A stretch of 11,000 bases of DNA from Paracoccaceae bacterium (GCA_003564655.1 PXES01000084.1:1-11000); one strand, 5' to 3'. Positions 1-8,045 are shown, counted from the first letter of the stretch. The notes: generated by a model not told the origin, from the sequence alone. Translations and numbers: made by a program.

Positions 1-68
1 GGGCGCTTGCGGCGCAGATCGAGTTGCAGGATGTTCGCCCTTGTCAGCCGATCGGGGCACGGCCCACG

Positions 69-140
69 CCCCTTTCACCCTTGCCGAAATATCCTCGGGG
101 GGGAGTCGCGCGTCGTGCGATGGCGGGCGGACAGCCCCCC
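69..140 (-). repeat. 3'-end composite repeat, copy 1 (downstream of truA)
   Basis: Read on the minus strand, this stretch begins 14 bases after the truA stop. It has a G-run followed by CTGTCCGCCC, a GC-rich spacer, a C-run, then GGATATTTCGGCAAGGGTGA and a final AAAGGGG (core 94 down to 69). The same order of blocks recurs at 5983-6056 and 10191-10303, each time after a gene and in the gene's orientation. The G-rich part can form only a short GGGC/GCCC stem here and lacks a T-tract, so terminator function is uncertain. Bases 1-68 show no gene I can support. Confidence 0.65.
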
Positions 141-153
141 TCCCACGGCGCGA

Positions 154-924
154 TCACGGGCCGAACGGGTCGACCGGATAGCCCACCCCGGTCAGGCACA
201 GCCCCCCGGGCGGGCTGACCGGGCCGCAAGCCGCACGGTCGCGCGCCGCGAGGGCCGCCGCCACATCCCCCGGCGACCAGGCCCCCGCGCCCACGCGCTC
301 CAGCGTGCCGATGATGCTGCGCACCTGGTTGTGCAGGAATGAGCGCGCGCGCAGGGTGAAGCGAAACTCGCACCCCTCGGGCAGGTCCTGCGCCGCGATC
401 TCCAGCGCATCGAGCGTGCGGACAGGCGAGGACGCCTGGCATTGCGACGCGCGGAAGGTGGTGAAGTCGTGCCGGCCCAGCAGATGCGTCGCGGCCTCCT
501 GCATCGGGGCAAGCGCCAGCGGATGGCGCACATGCCAGACTTGCCCCGCGTCGAGGGTCGGCGGCGCGCGGCGGTTCAGCAGCCGGAACAGGTAGCGCCG
601 CTCGATGGCCGAGAAGCGGGCATGGAAGTCCAGCGGCACATGCGCGCAGGCCAGCACCGCGACCGGGGCGGGGCGCAGATGCGCATTCAGCGCTTCCATC
701 AGTCGAAAAGGGTCCCAGTCGCGCCCCATATCGCAATGCGCGACCTGGCCCGTGGCGTGCACCCCGGTATCGGTGCGCCCGGCAGCGGCGATGCGCGGCA
801 GGTCGGGCTCCAGCCGCGCCAGCGCGGCCTCGAGCGTCGCCTGGACCGAGGGTTGCCCCGCCTGCGCCTGCCAGCCGCAGAAGGGCCGCCCGTCATATTC
901 GATCTTCAGCGCGTAGCGTGGCAT
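154..924 (-). CDS. truA: tRNA pseudouridine synthase A (TruA)
   Basis: This enzyme converts uridines 38-40 in the anticodon stem-loop of many tRNAs to pseudouridine. The 256-residue product has the normal TruA length. It opens with the typical strand KIEYDGRPFCGWQ (residues 7-19). The catalytic motif GRTDTGVHATGQ covers residues 49-60, with Asp52 as the expected nucleophile. Later RYLFRLLNR, HDFTTFRAS and RARSFLHNQVRSIIGTL are TruA family signatures. The ATG at 924 is chosen because it places the first beta strand at the N-terminus as in homologues; no clear Shine-Dalgarno sequence precedes it. It follows the SDR gene by 41 bases on the same strand, so it could be the last gene of a doxX-SDR-truA unit. 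A composite repeat follows its stop. Confidence 0.96.
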   Translation of the reverse strand: MPRYALKIEYDGRPFCGWQAQAGQPSVQATLEAALARLEPDLPRIAAAGRTDTGVHATGQVAHCDMGRDWDPFRLMEALNAHLRPAPVAVLACAHVPLDFHARFSAIERRYLFRLLNRRAPPTLDAGQVWHVRHPLALAPMQEAATHLLGRHDFTTFRASQCQASSPVRTLDALEIAAQDLPEGCEFRFTLRARSFLHNQVRSIIGTLERVGAGAWSPGDVAAALAARDRAACGPVSPPGGLCLTGVGYPVDPFGP

Positions 925-965
925 GGGCGCGAGGTAGCCCGGCGCGGCGCGATTGGCAATCGCGC

Positions 966-1817
966 TCAGCCCTCGGCTGCAAGGATCGCGGCGAGCCCGC
1001 TGCGGTAGTCGGGATAGCGCAACTCCAGCCCCAGTTCGCGCTTGATCCGGTCATTGCGGACGCGCTTGTTGTCGGCATAGAAGGCGCGCGCCATGGGCGA
1101 GAGATCGGCCTGCTCGAACGGCACCTCGGGCGGGATGGGTATACCCAGCAACTCCGCGGCATGGGCGATCACGTCCTGCGGGGGGGCGGGGGTGTCGTCG
1201 CAAAGGTTGAAGATGCGGCTGCCCAGGTCCGCGTGGATCGCGAGGTCGAGCGCCTGCCCGATATCCTCGGCATGGATGCGCGAGAAGACCTGGCCGGGCT
1301 TGACCACCCGCTGCGCCCGGCCCGCGCGGAGTTTGGCGAAGGGGCCGCGCCCGGGGCCGTAGATGCCGCCCAGCCGGAAAACGTGCAGTGGAATGCCCGC
1401 CGCGTCGCAGGCCGCCTGCCAGCCCGCCTCGGCTGCAAGCCGCGCGCGGGCGCGCTCCGAGGTGGCATCGGGGGCGCTCGCCTCATCCAGCCAGTCGCCC
1501 TGGCGGTCGCCATAGACGCCGATGGTCGAGAGATAGCCCGCCCAGCGCAGATGCGTCGCGCCCGCAATCTCGTCTGCGTGGGATGCGAGCACCGGGTCGT
1601 CCGGCTGCGGGCTGATCGAGCTTAGCAAATGCGTGGCCTCTGCCAGCGGCAGGTCGTTGCCCGGCCAGACAAGCGGGATAAGGCCGCGGTCTTCGAACGC
1701 GCGGGCGCGTTCGGGGTTGCGGGTGGTGGCGATGATCCGCCAGCCGCGCGGCAAGAGCCGCGCCTCAAGCGCCGACGCGCTGTAGCCATGCCCGAGCGAG
1801 AGAAGGGTGTTTGCCAT
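966..1817 (-). CDS. Atypical SDR / NAD(P)-dependent epimerase-family protein (YeeZ-like)
   Basis: The 283-residue protein has an N-terminal Rossmann fold with a modified glycine motif, SLGHGYSA (residues 7-14), in place of the usual TGxxGxxG. It then has STIGVYGDRQGDW around residue 107, carrying the presumed active-site Tyr, followed by FRLGGIYGPGRG and SRIHAEDIGQAL. These are hallmarks of the extended/atypical SDR group related to E. coli YeeZ. Substrate is not predictable. I use ATG 1817 because MANTLLSLGHG matches the normal family start; an in-frame TTG at 1853 would add 12 residues of no family character. Ribosome binding signals are weak for both. The gene lies 42 bases after doxX and 41 before truA, suggesting co-transcription. 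Soluble, cytoplasmic. Confidence 0.85.
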   Translation of the reverse strand: MANTLLSLGHGYSASALEARLLPRGWRIIATTRNPERARAFEDRGLIPLVWPGNDLPLAEATHLLSSISPQPDDPVLASHADEIAGATHLRWAGYLSTIGVYGDRQGDWLDEASAPDATSERARARLAAEAGWQAACDAAGIPLHVFRLGGIYGPGRGPFAKLRAGRAQRVVKPGQVFSRIHAEDIGQALDLAIHADLGSRIFNLCDDTPAPPQDVIAHAAELLGIPIPPEVPFEQADLSPMARAFYADNKRVRNDRIKRELGLELRYPDYRSGLAAILAAEG

Positions 1818-1859
1818 CGCGTTTGTTATCGCCCGGGCATGGCGGAGGGGCAAGGGGGC

Positions 1860-2258
1860 TCAGGCGCGCAGCGCGCTGGCCCGGCCCGTGCGCGCATCGA
1901 GCGACCAGGCGCCGGGGCCGGTCACGATGAGCGCCAGATACCCGCCGGCGAGGCCGATATTCTTCAGGAGTTGCGTCATCTGCATCTGATCGGCCGGGTC
2001 GAAATGATAGAGCACGCCGGAGAACACGCAGAAGGCGGCAAGCGCGCCCGCGACGATGCGCGTGCCGAGCCCCGCCATCAGCGCGAGCCCCGCGCCGATC
2101 TCGAACAGAACCACTGGCCAGGCAAGTGCGGCCGGGATGCCGCCAGTGGCCATATAGGCCCCGAAGCCCGCAACATCGCCCAGCTTGCCGATGCCCGCGA
2201 CGACGAAGAGAAGACCGAGCCCGAGACGGGCGGCGAGGAGAAGTGAAGCTTGTTGCAT
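1860..2258 (-). CDS. DoxX family inner-membrane protein
   Basis: A small 132-residue membrane protein with about four hydrophobic helices (roughly residues 5-25, 45-63, 66-86 and 100-112). It has the DoxX pattern: ARLGLGLLFVVAGIGKL near the N-terminus, PVVLFEIGAGLALMAGLGTR in the middle, then HFDPADQMQMTQLLKNIGLAGG. DoxX relatives include a thiosulfate:quinone oxidoreductase subunit and redox-stress membrane complexes, but most members, including this one, have no assigned substrate. ATG 2258 has a good Shine-Dalgarno sequence AGAGGT seven bases upstream (2266-2271). It is the first gene of a probable doxX-SDR-truA transcription unit. Family call is firm; function is unknown. Confidence 0.88.
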   Translation of the reverse strand: MQQASLLLAARLGLGLLFVVAGIGKLGDVAGFGAYMATGGIPAALAWPVVLFEIGAGLALMAGLGTRIVAGALAAFCVFSGVLYHFDPADQMQMTQLLKNIGLAGGYLALIVTGPGAWSLDARTGRASALRA

Positions 2259-2482
2259 GGGTCAGACCTCTGTTTGATGTGATGCGCCGGAAATGGGGCA
2301 CGCCACGGCGCGCGTCCATTGCGCATCGCTCCACAGCATCTGTGCGCGCATCGCCCGCCCCGGACGGACGCGGCGCGGGCATCGCGAGGGTGACGCGCAA
2401 CCCGGCCCGGCCCCCGGCTGACCAAGGCGTGCAAGGGTGTGCGGGCATGCTCCGGGCAAGCGGGGTCCGGGCGGGTGACGGC
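2259..2482. other. Gene-free gap between holC and doxX
   Basis: This 224-base stretch is GC-rich and holds only the doxX ribosome binding site at 2266-2271. Short open frames cross it (for example 2262-2486 on the minus strand), but they are rich in Arg, Pro and Ala, match no family I know and have no ribosome binding site. I found no convincing sigma-70 promoter, no hairpin with a T-tract and no copy of the GGATATTT repeat. A doxX promoter must lie here if doxX is not read from holC, but I cannot place it. Confidence 0.5.
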
Positions 2483-2953
2483 TCAATCAGTGGTGTGAGT
2501 GCTGGCCTTCAGGGTCCAGCTGCCGCTTTCCTCGGACCAGTATTCGGCCTGCACCCCGGCGGCGGTCATCGCCTTCCACTGCACACGGGCATGATCGAGT
2601 GCGTCGCTGTCATGACCGTCGAACATCACCCAGAGCCGCTCGAGGTCGGCGACATCCTCGGGCGCGGCCTCGGCGCGGTCGATGCTCATCACGATCTGCG
2701 CGCCGTTGGGCCGGTCCGGCCCGGTGGTCAGCAGCACTGGCTGGTCGGCGTCATGCGGCCCGCCCGCGCGGCCATGCGGCAGGAAACCCGCCTTGTCGCC
2801 CAGCCAGAGTGCGGCGTCGAGCGCGTCGAGCCGTGCCGGGTCGCGCCCGCGCACCACCACGCGCAACCCCCGCGCCAGCGCACGGGCGAGAAGGGCGCGC
2901 GCGGTCACTTCGAGCGGGTTGCGCGTCAGGTGGTAGAACAGCGCCTTGCCCAT
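2483..2953 (-). CDS. holC: DNA polymerase III chi subunit (HolC)
   Basis: HolC joins the clamp loader to single-stranded-DNA-binding protein at the replication fork. The 156-residue protein has the family N-terminus MGKALFYHLTRNPLE. It continues with a helix ending in ALARGLRVVVRG, then LDALDAALWLGDKAGFLPHG and the PVLLTTGP strand. The region VADLERLWVMFDGHDSDAL corresponds to the conserved E-R-x-W-V-M-F-D-G segment of alphaproteobacterial chi. The start codon overlaps the pepA stop by one base (TGATG at 2955-2951), so translation is probably coupled to pepA. The pepA-holC adjacency is common in Proteobacteria and supports the call. Confidence 0.93.
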   Translation of the reverse strand: MGKALFYHLTRNPLEVTARALLARALARGLRVVVRGRDPARLDALDAALWLGDKAGFLPHGRAGGPHDADQPVLLTTGPDRPNGAQIVMSIDRAEAAPEDVADLERLWVMFDGHDSDALDHARVQWKAMTAAGVQAEYWSEESGSWTLKASTHTTD

Positions 2954-4416
2954 CAGCCTTTTTCGAACCGCGCCGCCACCAGCGCGTCGAGCGCCAGCAC
3001 CCCCCAGCCCGAGGCGCCCTTGGGGGCGTGCGCGCTTTCGGCCTTGGTCAGCGCAACACCGGCGATGTCGATATGCGCCCAGGGCGTCCCCTCGCGCACG
3101 AAGCGTTGCAGGAACTGCGCGGCGGTGATCGACCCCGCCGGACGACCGCCGGTGTTCTTGATATCGGCGATGCGCGACTTGATCTGCTGGTCATAGGCGG
3201 GGTCGAGCGGCATGCGCCAGGCCCCTTCGCCCACGGCCCCGGCCGCCTGCAGCAGAGCCTCTGCCAGGGTGTCGTCATTGGCGAAGACGCCGGCCTTCTC
3301 ATGCCCCAGCGCGATGATGATGGCGCCGGTCAGCGTGGCCAGATCGACCAGTGCCGCGGGCTGGAAACGCTTCTGCGCGTACCACAGCACATCGGCCAGC
3401 ACGAGGCGCCCCTCGGCGTCGGTGTTGATCACCTCGATCATGTCGCCCTTCATCGAGCGCACGACATCGCCGGGGCGCTGGGCAAGGCCATCAGGCATGT
3501 TCTCGACCAGCCCCACCAGACCCACCACATGCGCCCGCGCCCCGCGCGCGGCGAGGGTCTGCATCAGCCCAACGGTGACCGCCGCGCCCCCCATGTCCAT
3601 GGTCATGTCTTCCATGCCCAGAGCGGGTTTGAGCGATACGCCGCCCGTGTCGAACATCACCCCCTTGCCGATGACGGCAAGGGGCGCGCCCTCTGCCCCC
3701 CTCCAGTGCATGATCGCGAGTTTCGAGGGCGCGGCCGAGCCTTGCCCCACTGCCAGCATCGCCCGCATTCCGGCGGCCTCAAGCGCGTCCTCGTCGAGGA
3801 TCTCGACCTCCAGCCCCAGCGCGCGCAGCCCCTCGATCTGTGCGGCGAAACTCTCGGTGGTCAGCACATTTGCGGGGGCGTTGACCAGATCGCGGGTCAG
3901 ATGCACGCCGTTCACCCGCGCCATGATCGCGGGCAGGGTGTCGGCGGCTGCGTCGGGCTTGCGGGTCATCAGCGTGACCGGGCCGAAGCCTGGCCTGGGC
4001 TCGGATTTCTGCGCCTGGTAGTGATAGGCGCGCAGGAGTGCGGCCTGCAGCAGCGGGGCCGCATCCAGCGTGTCGGCGCAGATCATCAGCGGGCTGGTGC
4101 CATGGCCGCGCCCGATGCTGGTGCCCGCGCGGCGCAGCGCGGCCGCGTCGGGCCTGCGCGGCAGGCGGATCAGGTGCAGCGCCTCGGCCTGCATGCCGCC
4201 GGGCCAGGCAAGGACCAGCCCGTCGCCCGCGCGCAGCTTCTCGAATTCGGTGCTGGCGATGGCGCGCGCAATCGCCCCGCGCGTCAGCCGGTCGGCGCGG
4301 CGGGTGCTTTGCGGCAGCGGCGCGTCGCGTTCGGCGAAAACGGCAATCCGCCCCGGCGCGCGGGCCAGGGCATCGAGATCGTGCGGCAGGATTTCGGGAA
4401 CAGGGTGCAGAGGCAT
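2953..4416 (-). CDS. pepA: Leucyl/cytosol aminopeptidase (PepA, M17 family)
   Basis: A cytosolic two-metal aminopeptidase that releases N-terminal residues from peptides; in E. coli PepA also binds DNA. The 487-residue product has the poorly conserved N-terminal domain (about 1-160) and the catalytic domain after it. All metal and active-site residues are visible: Lys251, Asp256, Lys263, Asp274, Asp333, Glu335 and Arg337. They lie in GKGVMFDTGGVSLKP, MDMGGAA and the signature NTDAEGRLVL, each offset by a constant 19 from the E. coli numbering as I remember it. The ATG at 4416 has GGAG five bases upstream. It lies 79 bases after the mipA-like gene on the same strand and overlaps holC by one base. 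Whether it is active on DNA recombination sites cannot be judged from sequence. Confidence 0.96.
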   Translation of the reverse strand: MPLHPVPEILPHDLDALARAPGRIAVFAERDAPLPQSTRRADRLTRGAIARAIASTEFEKLRAGDGLVLAWPGGMQAEALHLIRLPRRPDAAALRRAGTSIGRGHGTSPLMICADTLDAAPLLQAALLRAYHYQAQKSEPRPGFGPVTLMTRKPDAAADTLPAIMARVNGVHLTRDLVNAPANVLTTESFAAQIEGLRALGLEVEILDEDALEAAGMRAMLAVGQGSAAPSKLAIMHWRGAEGAPLAVIGKGVMFDTGGVSLKPALGMEDMTMDMGGAAVTVGLMQTLAARGARAHVVGLVGLVENMPDGLAQRPGDVVRSMKGDMIEVINTDAEGRLVLADVLWYAQKRFQPAALVDLATLTGAIIIALGHEKAGVFANDDTLAEALLQAAGAVGEGAWRMPLDPAYDQQIKSRIADIKNTGGRPAGSITAAQFLQRFVREGTPWAHIDIAGVALTKAESAHAPKGASGWGVLALDALVAARFEKG

Positions 4417-4495
4417 GGCGGCTCCGGGCTGGTTGTGTCCCTATCACCTAGCGCGGTGGGGCGGCGAGGGCCATGGCCTTGCGCGCCCGAACGCG

Positions 4496-5263
4496 TCAGA
4501 AGCGCAGATTGAAATGCCGCGTCAGCCCGATTTCGGCGCTGATCTGGCTGCGCTGACCACGTTGGACAATGGGCGAGTCGGCGGCATCACCGCGCAACTG
4601 GTCGAAGCGCAGCGAGCCCGACACCGCCCAATCGGCCGAAATCGCCTGATAGGCACCGAATTCGAAGCCAAGGCTATGAAAGCCGCTGCCGGGGGAAAAT
4701 TCGCTCAGGCCCGAAGGGCCTTCCTCGGCCGCTGTCACGCCGAAATATTCCCGCGCGAAGCGGGCATTGCCAAACTCTGCACGCGGCCCGGCATGAAGCA
4801 CCAGCCCGTTCGCGCCGCGATGGATCAGGTTCGCGCCAATATCGCCTGCGAAGCCGCGATGCCCGATGACCCCGTAGCGCAAATCGGCAAAGACCTGCCA
4901 GTTTTCTTCGGTGTAATGCAGCCCGCCGCCCAGCTCGACCGCGAGCGGCACGGTCTCGAGCCCCGGAATGTCATCGCGCCGAGGAATGATGCGGAATGCC
5001 CCGCGCAGCCCGACGCCGGGGGCGAGATCGCCGGGGCCATCCAGTGCCGTGCGGTCAAGGCCGCCGAACCGCAGAAAGCCCGTTCGCAACCCGCCCGATC
5101 CCAGACGACCGGTCGGCGAGACCTCGGAGCTGGCGGACCCGAAATGCGTCGGCGCGAACGCGGCACCACCGGTCAAAGCGAAGGACAGGCCGCGTTCCTG
5201 CGCTGCGGCAGGTGTGGCGCCGAGGGCAAGGACGAGCGCGGTGACGGTATGGAACAGGCGCAT
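4496..5263 (-). CDS. MipA/OmpV family outer-membrane protein
   Basis: A 255-residue exported protein. Residues 1-21 form a signal peptide (hydrophobic TALVLALGATPAAA, cleavage probably after AAA before Gln22). The mature part alternates short amphipathic strands rich in Gly and aromatics, as in a beta barrel, and ends in Phe. The segments REYFGVTAAE and FDQLRGDAADSPIV near residues 160-235 match the MipA/OmpV signature. MipA in E. coli scaffolds the lytic transglycosylase MltA; most relatives have no tested role. GTG 5266 and ATG 5263 are adjacent; I choose ATG because GGAGG (5272-5268) would sit only one base from the GTG. It is preceded by a good sigma-70 promoter and followed by pepA. Confidence 0.85.
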   Translation of the reverse strand: MRLFHTVTALVLALGATPAAAQERGLSFALTGGAAFAPTHFGSASSEVSPTGRLGSGGLRTGFLRFGGLDRTALDGPGDLAPGVGLRGAFRIIPRRDDIPGLETVPLAVELGGGLHYTEENWQVFADLRYGVIGHRGFAGDIGANLIHRGANGLVLHAGPRAEFGNARFAREYFGVTAAEEGPSGLSEFSPGSGFHSLGFEFGAYQAISADWAVSGSLRFDQLRGDAADSPIVQRGQRSQISAEIGLTRHFNLRF

Positions 5264-5290
5264 CACACCTCCGGGGAGAAAGTCGTTGTA

Positions 5291-5319
5291 AGTATAGTGC
5301 TCCCTCCTCCGGATGCCAT
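5291..5319 (-). promoter_or_regulatory. Sigma-70-type promoter for the mipA-like gene
   Basis: On the minus strand, ATGGCA (5319-5314, 4 of 6 to the -35 consensus) is followed after exactly 17 bases by TATACT (5296-5291, 5 of 6 to the -10 consensus). A start about 7 bases downstream would give a leader of roughly 20 bases to the ATG at 5263, with GGAGG in place. It is the best promoter match I found in the window. The spacer contains a GGAGGAGGGAG purine run that is not positioned to serve this gene. Confidence 0.6.
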
Positions 5320-5376
5320 CGCAAATCCGCGCGAACTGGTGTAGCGGGGGACATCGGTGTCAGACGGGCAGGATGG

Positions 5377-5973
5377 ATGCAGTTCACAGTCGCAATCGAC
5401 GGGCCGGCGGCCTCGGGGAAGGGGACGATCGCGCGGGCGCTGGCGCAGGCCTTTGGGTTCGCGCATCTCGATACGGGGCTGCTGTATCGCGCCGGGGCGA
5501 TGAAAGGCGGCGATCCGGTGGCGGCGGCGCGGGCGCTGGCGCCCGAGGATCTCGAGCGCCACGATCTGCGGACCCTCGCCGCTGGTGAGGCGGCCTCGCG
5601 CGTGGCCGTCATGCCCGAGGTGCGCGCGGCGCTGAACAAGTTTCAGCGCGATTTCGCGCGGCGCGAAGGCGGGGCGGTGCTGGACGGGCGCGATATCGGC
5701 ACAGTGATCTGCCCCGAGGCCGAGGTGAAGCTTTTCGTCACGGCCAGCCCCGAGGCGCGCGCGCAGCGGCGCTGCCAAGAGCTGGGCGAGGGCGATTACG
5801 AGGCCGTTCTGGCGCAGGTGCGCGCCCGCGATGCGCGCGACACGGGACGCGCCGATGCGCCGATGATCGCGGCAACCGATGCCGTGGTGCTGGACACCAC
5901 CGCGCTGAGCATCGAGGCCGCAGTGGCCGCGGCGCAGGCGCTGGTCGCCGAACGTCTGGGGCGGTCGGGCTGA
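5377..5973 (+). CDS. cmk: Cytidylate kinase, (d)CMP kinase
   Basis: Transfers phosphate from ATP to CMP or dCMP, feeding CTP and dCTP pools. The 198-residue protein begins with the P-loop GPAASGKGT (residues 9-17). It continues with FAHLDTGLLYRAGAM, the NMP-binding region, then LDGRDIGTVICPEAEVKLFVTAS and RAQRR, all CMP-kinase features. A C-terminal RARDARDTGRADAPM supplies the lid and DTTALSIEAA ends the core. It is shorter than the roughly 225-residue E. coli enzyme: the beta-stranded middle of the NMP-binding insert is missing. ATG 5377 has AGGA just upstream. In many bacteria cmk sits between aroA and rpsA; here neither is next to it. It is divergent from the mipA-like gene and convergent with gpt. 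Confidence 0.95.
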   Translation: MQFTVAIDGPAASGKGTIARALAQAFGFAHLDTGLLYRAGAMKGGDPVAAARALAPEDLERHDLRTLAAGEAASRVAVMPEVRAALNKFQRDFARREGGAVLDGRDIGTVICPEAEVKLFVTASPEARAQRRCQELGEGDYEAVLAQVRARDARDTGRADAPMIAATDAVVLDTTALSIEAAVAAAQALVAERLGRSG

Positions 5974-5982
5974 CAGCGGGTA

Positions 5983-5997
5983 GGGGGCTCTGCCCCC
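5983..5997. terminator. Hairpin between convergent cmk and gpt
   Basis: GGGGGC-TCT-GCCCCC forms a perfect 6-bp stem ten bases after the cmk stop. It is followed by GTCGCG rather than a T-tract, so it is not a canonical intrinsic terminator. Being symmetrical and between convergent genes, it could act on both. It is the hairpin block of composite repeat copy 2. Confidence 0.45.
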
Positions 5998-6056
5998 GTC
6001 GCGCGGGCCGCGCGATCCCCCCTGGGGATATTTGTGGCGAAGATGACGGAGAGGGG
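5983..6056 (+). repeat. 3'-end composite repeat, copy 2 (downstream of cmk)
   Basis: Blocks in order are the hairpin GGGGGCTCTGCCCCC, a CGCGCGGGCCGCGCG stretch, a C-run, GGATATTTGTGGCGAAGATG (6026-6045) and a closing GAGAGGGG. The order and orientation relative to the upstream gene match the copies at 69-140 (after truA) and 10191-10303 (after tRNA-Pro). The last G abuts the stop codon of the convergent gpt gene, so the repeat fills nearly the whole 83-base gap. Confidence 0.7.
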
Positions 6057-6560
6057 TCAGCGGGCGCGATAGGGCTCGACATATTGCAGTGCCATGTCCC
6101 AGGGGAAGAAGATCCACGTGTCCTGGCTGACCTCGGTGATGAAGCTGTCAACCATGTCGCGGCCCTTGGGCTTGGCATAGACGGTCGCAAAATGGGCGCG
6201 GGGATACATCTTGCGCACCAGCTCCAGCGTCTTGCCGGTATCTACCAGATCGTCGATGATCAGCACCCCCTCGCCCTCATTGCCCATCAGCCCCTCCTGC
6301 GGGGGTTTGAGCACGACCGCGTCGGACTGTTTCTGCCAGTCATAGGATTTGACGCTTATGGTATCGACGACGCGGATGTCGAGCTCGCGCGAGATGATCA
6401 TGGCCGGCGCCAGCCCGCCGCGGGTGATCGCCACCACGGCGCGCCAGCTGCCCTCGTCGGGGCCGTGACCGTCAAGCCGCCAGGCCAGCGCGCGGCTGTC
6501 GCGGTGGATCTGGTCCCAGCTGATGTGAAAGCCCTTCTCGTGGGGCAGGCGGTCGGTCAT
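6057..6560 (-). CDS. gpt: Xanthine phosphoribosyltransferase (Gpt/XGPRT)
   Basis: A purine-salvage enzyme that couples xanthine or guanine to PRPP to make XMP or GMP. The 167-residue protein has the type I PRTase layout: AVVAITRGGLAPAMII (residues 41-56), a flexible loop around VDTISVKSYDWQ, and the PRPP-binding loop VLIIDDLVDTGKT (99-111). The C-terminal TWIFFPWDMAL places the purine-specificity aromatic Trp/Phe as in XGPRT. Length is close to the 152-residue E. coli Gpt. The ATG at 6560 overlaps the stop of the upstream exporter gene as ATGA, pointing to translational coupling in a fabI-lysE-gpt run. Cytoplasmic or membrane-peripheral. Confidence 0.94.
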   Translation of the reverse strand: MTDRLPHEKGFHISWDQIHRDSRALAWRLDGHGPDEGSWRAVVAITRGGLAPAMIISRELDIRVVDTISVKSYDWQKQSDAVVLKPPQEGLMGNEGEGVLIIDDLVDTGKTLELVRKMYPRAHFATVYAKPKGRDMVDSFITEVSQDTWIFFPWDMALQYVEPYRAR

Positions 6561-7219
6561 GGCAGTACCTCGGATGCAGGGGAAGAGCCGGTCTGTTGGA
6601 CGGGCAGGGGGGCAAGCAGCCGCAGCCCGAGCGCGCCCAGCACAAGTGCCGCGACACGGTCCAGCCAGCGCCGCGCGCCCAGATAGGCCGCGCGCGCCGC
6701 GGGGCGCGACAGCGCGTAGGCGATCAGCGCATAGCCTGCCACTTCCAGCAGCAGGTGGTTGCCGACGACCAGCGCGATCTGCGCAGGCTGCAGCCCGGCG
6801 GGAAAGATCACCACCAGCACGGCGGCTGCGAACAGGACAGATTTGGGATTCGCCAGATTGATCAGCAGCCCCATCGAAAAGGCGTGCCAGGCGGCGCGCC
6901 CCGTGGGCCGGTCAGATGAATCGGGCAGGGGCGTGCCTGTGTCGTGCCAGACCCGCCAGGCCAGCCAGATCAGATAGGCGGCACCGGCGAGCTTGAGCGC
7001 GCCATAGGCCCAGGGCACCAGCACGAATACGGCTTGCAGGCCCAGAAATGCCGCCAGCGTCCAGCCTGCCGCCACCACCGCCAGTCCGCAGCCCGTCGCG
7101 ATGCCAAGCCACACCCCGCCGCGCAGGCTGGTGCGCAAGGCATAGAGCATGGCCGGGCCGGGGCTGAGGAAGGCCGCGATCAGCGTGACATTGAAGGCCA
7201 GCAGATGCGCGAGCGGCAC
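6557..7219 (-). CDS. LysE family transporter (amino-acid/metabolite exporter)
   Basis: A 220-residue inner-membrane protein with about six hydrophobic segments. The family signature is near the N-terminus (AAFLSPGPAMLYALRTSLRGG), followed by LKLAGAAYLIWLAWRVWHD. The central INLANPKSVLFAAAVLVV carries the conserved Asn-Pro-Lys of LysE/RhtB exporters. Substrate cannot be assigned; homologues export basic amino acids, homoserine or threonine, or are uncharacterised. I choose GTG 7219 because AAGGAGG (7235-7229) lies nine bases upstream and the protein then starts directly before the first membrane helix. The longer in-frame start at 7267 lies inside fabI and adds a polar, Arg-rich tail. It starts four bases after the fabI stop and its own stop overlaps gpt. 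Confidence 0.88.
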   Translation of the reverse strand: MPLAHLLAFNVTLIAAFLSPGPAMLYALRTSLRGGVWLGIATGCGLAVVAAGWTLAAFLGLQAVFVLVPWAYGALKLAGAAYLIWLAWRVWHDTGTPLPDSSDRPTGRAAWHAFSMGLLINLANPKSVLFAAAVLVVIFPAGLQPAQIALVVGNHLLLEVAGYALIAYALSRPAARAAYLGARRWLDRVAALVLGALGLRLLAPLPVQQTGSSPASEVLP

Positions 7220-7223
7220 GGCC

Positions 7224-8045
<822 letters not shown>

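Noticed and set aside
1..68. Possible end or start of a neighbouring gene at the left edge
   Set aside because: Frames are open on both strands, but 68 bases give no motif, start signal or family match that would support a call.
2599..4512. 637-residue open frame on the plus strand
   Set aside because: It is antisense to pepA and holC, whose families and active-site residues are clear. Its translation is rich in Arg, Gly and His with no domain pattern, an effect of high GC content.
4070..5344. 424-residue plus-strand open frame across the mipA-like gene
   Set aside because: Antisense to a gene with signal peptide, promoter and family signature; no recognisable motif of its own.
5263..6117. 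284-residue minus-strand open frame over cmk
   Set aside because: Antisense shadow of cmk, whose P-loop and CMP-kinase motifs are unambiguous.
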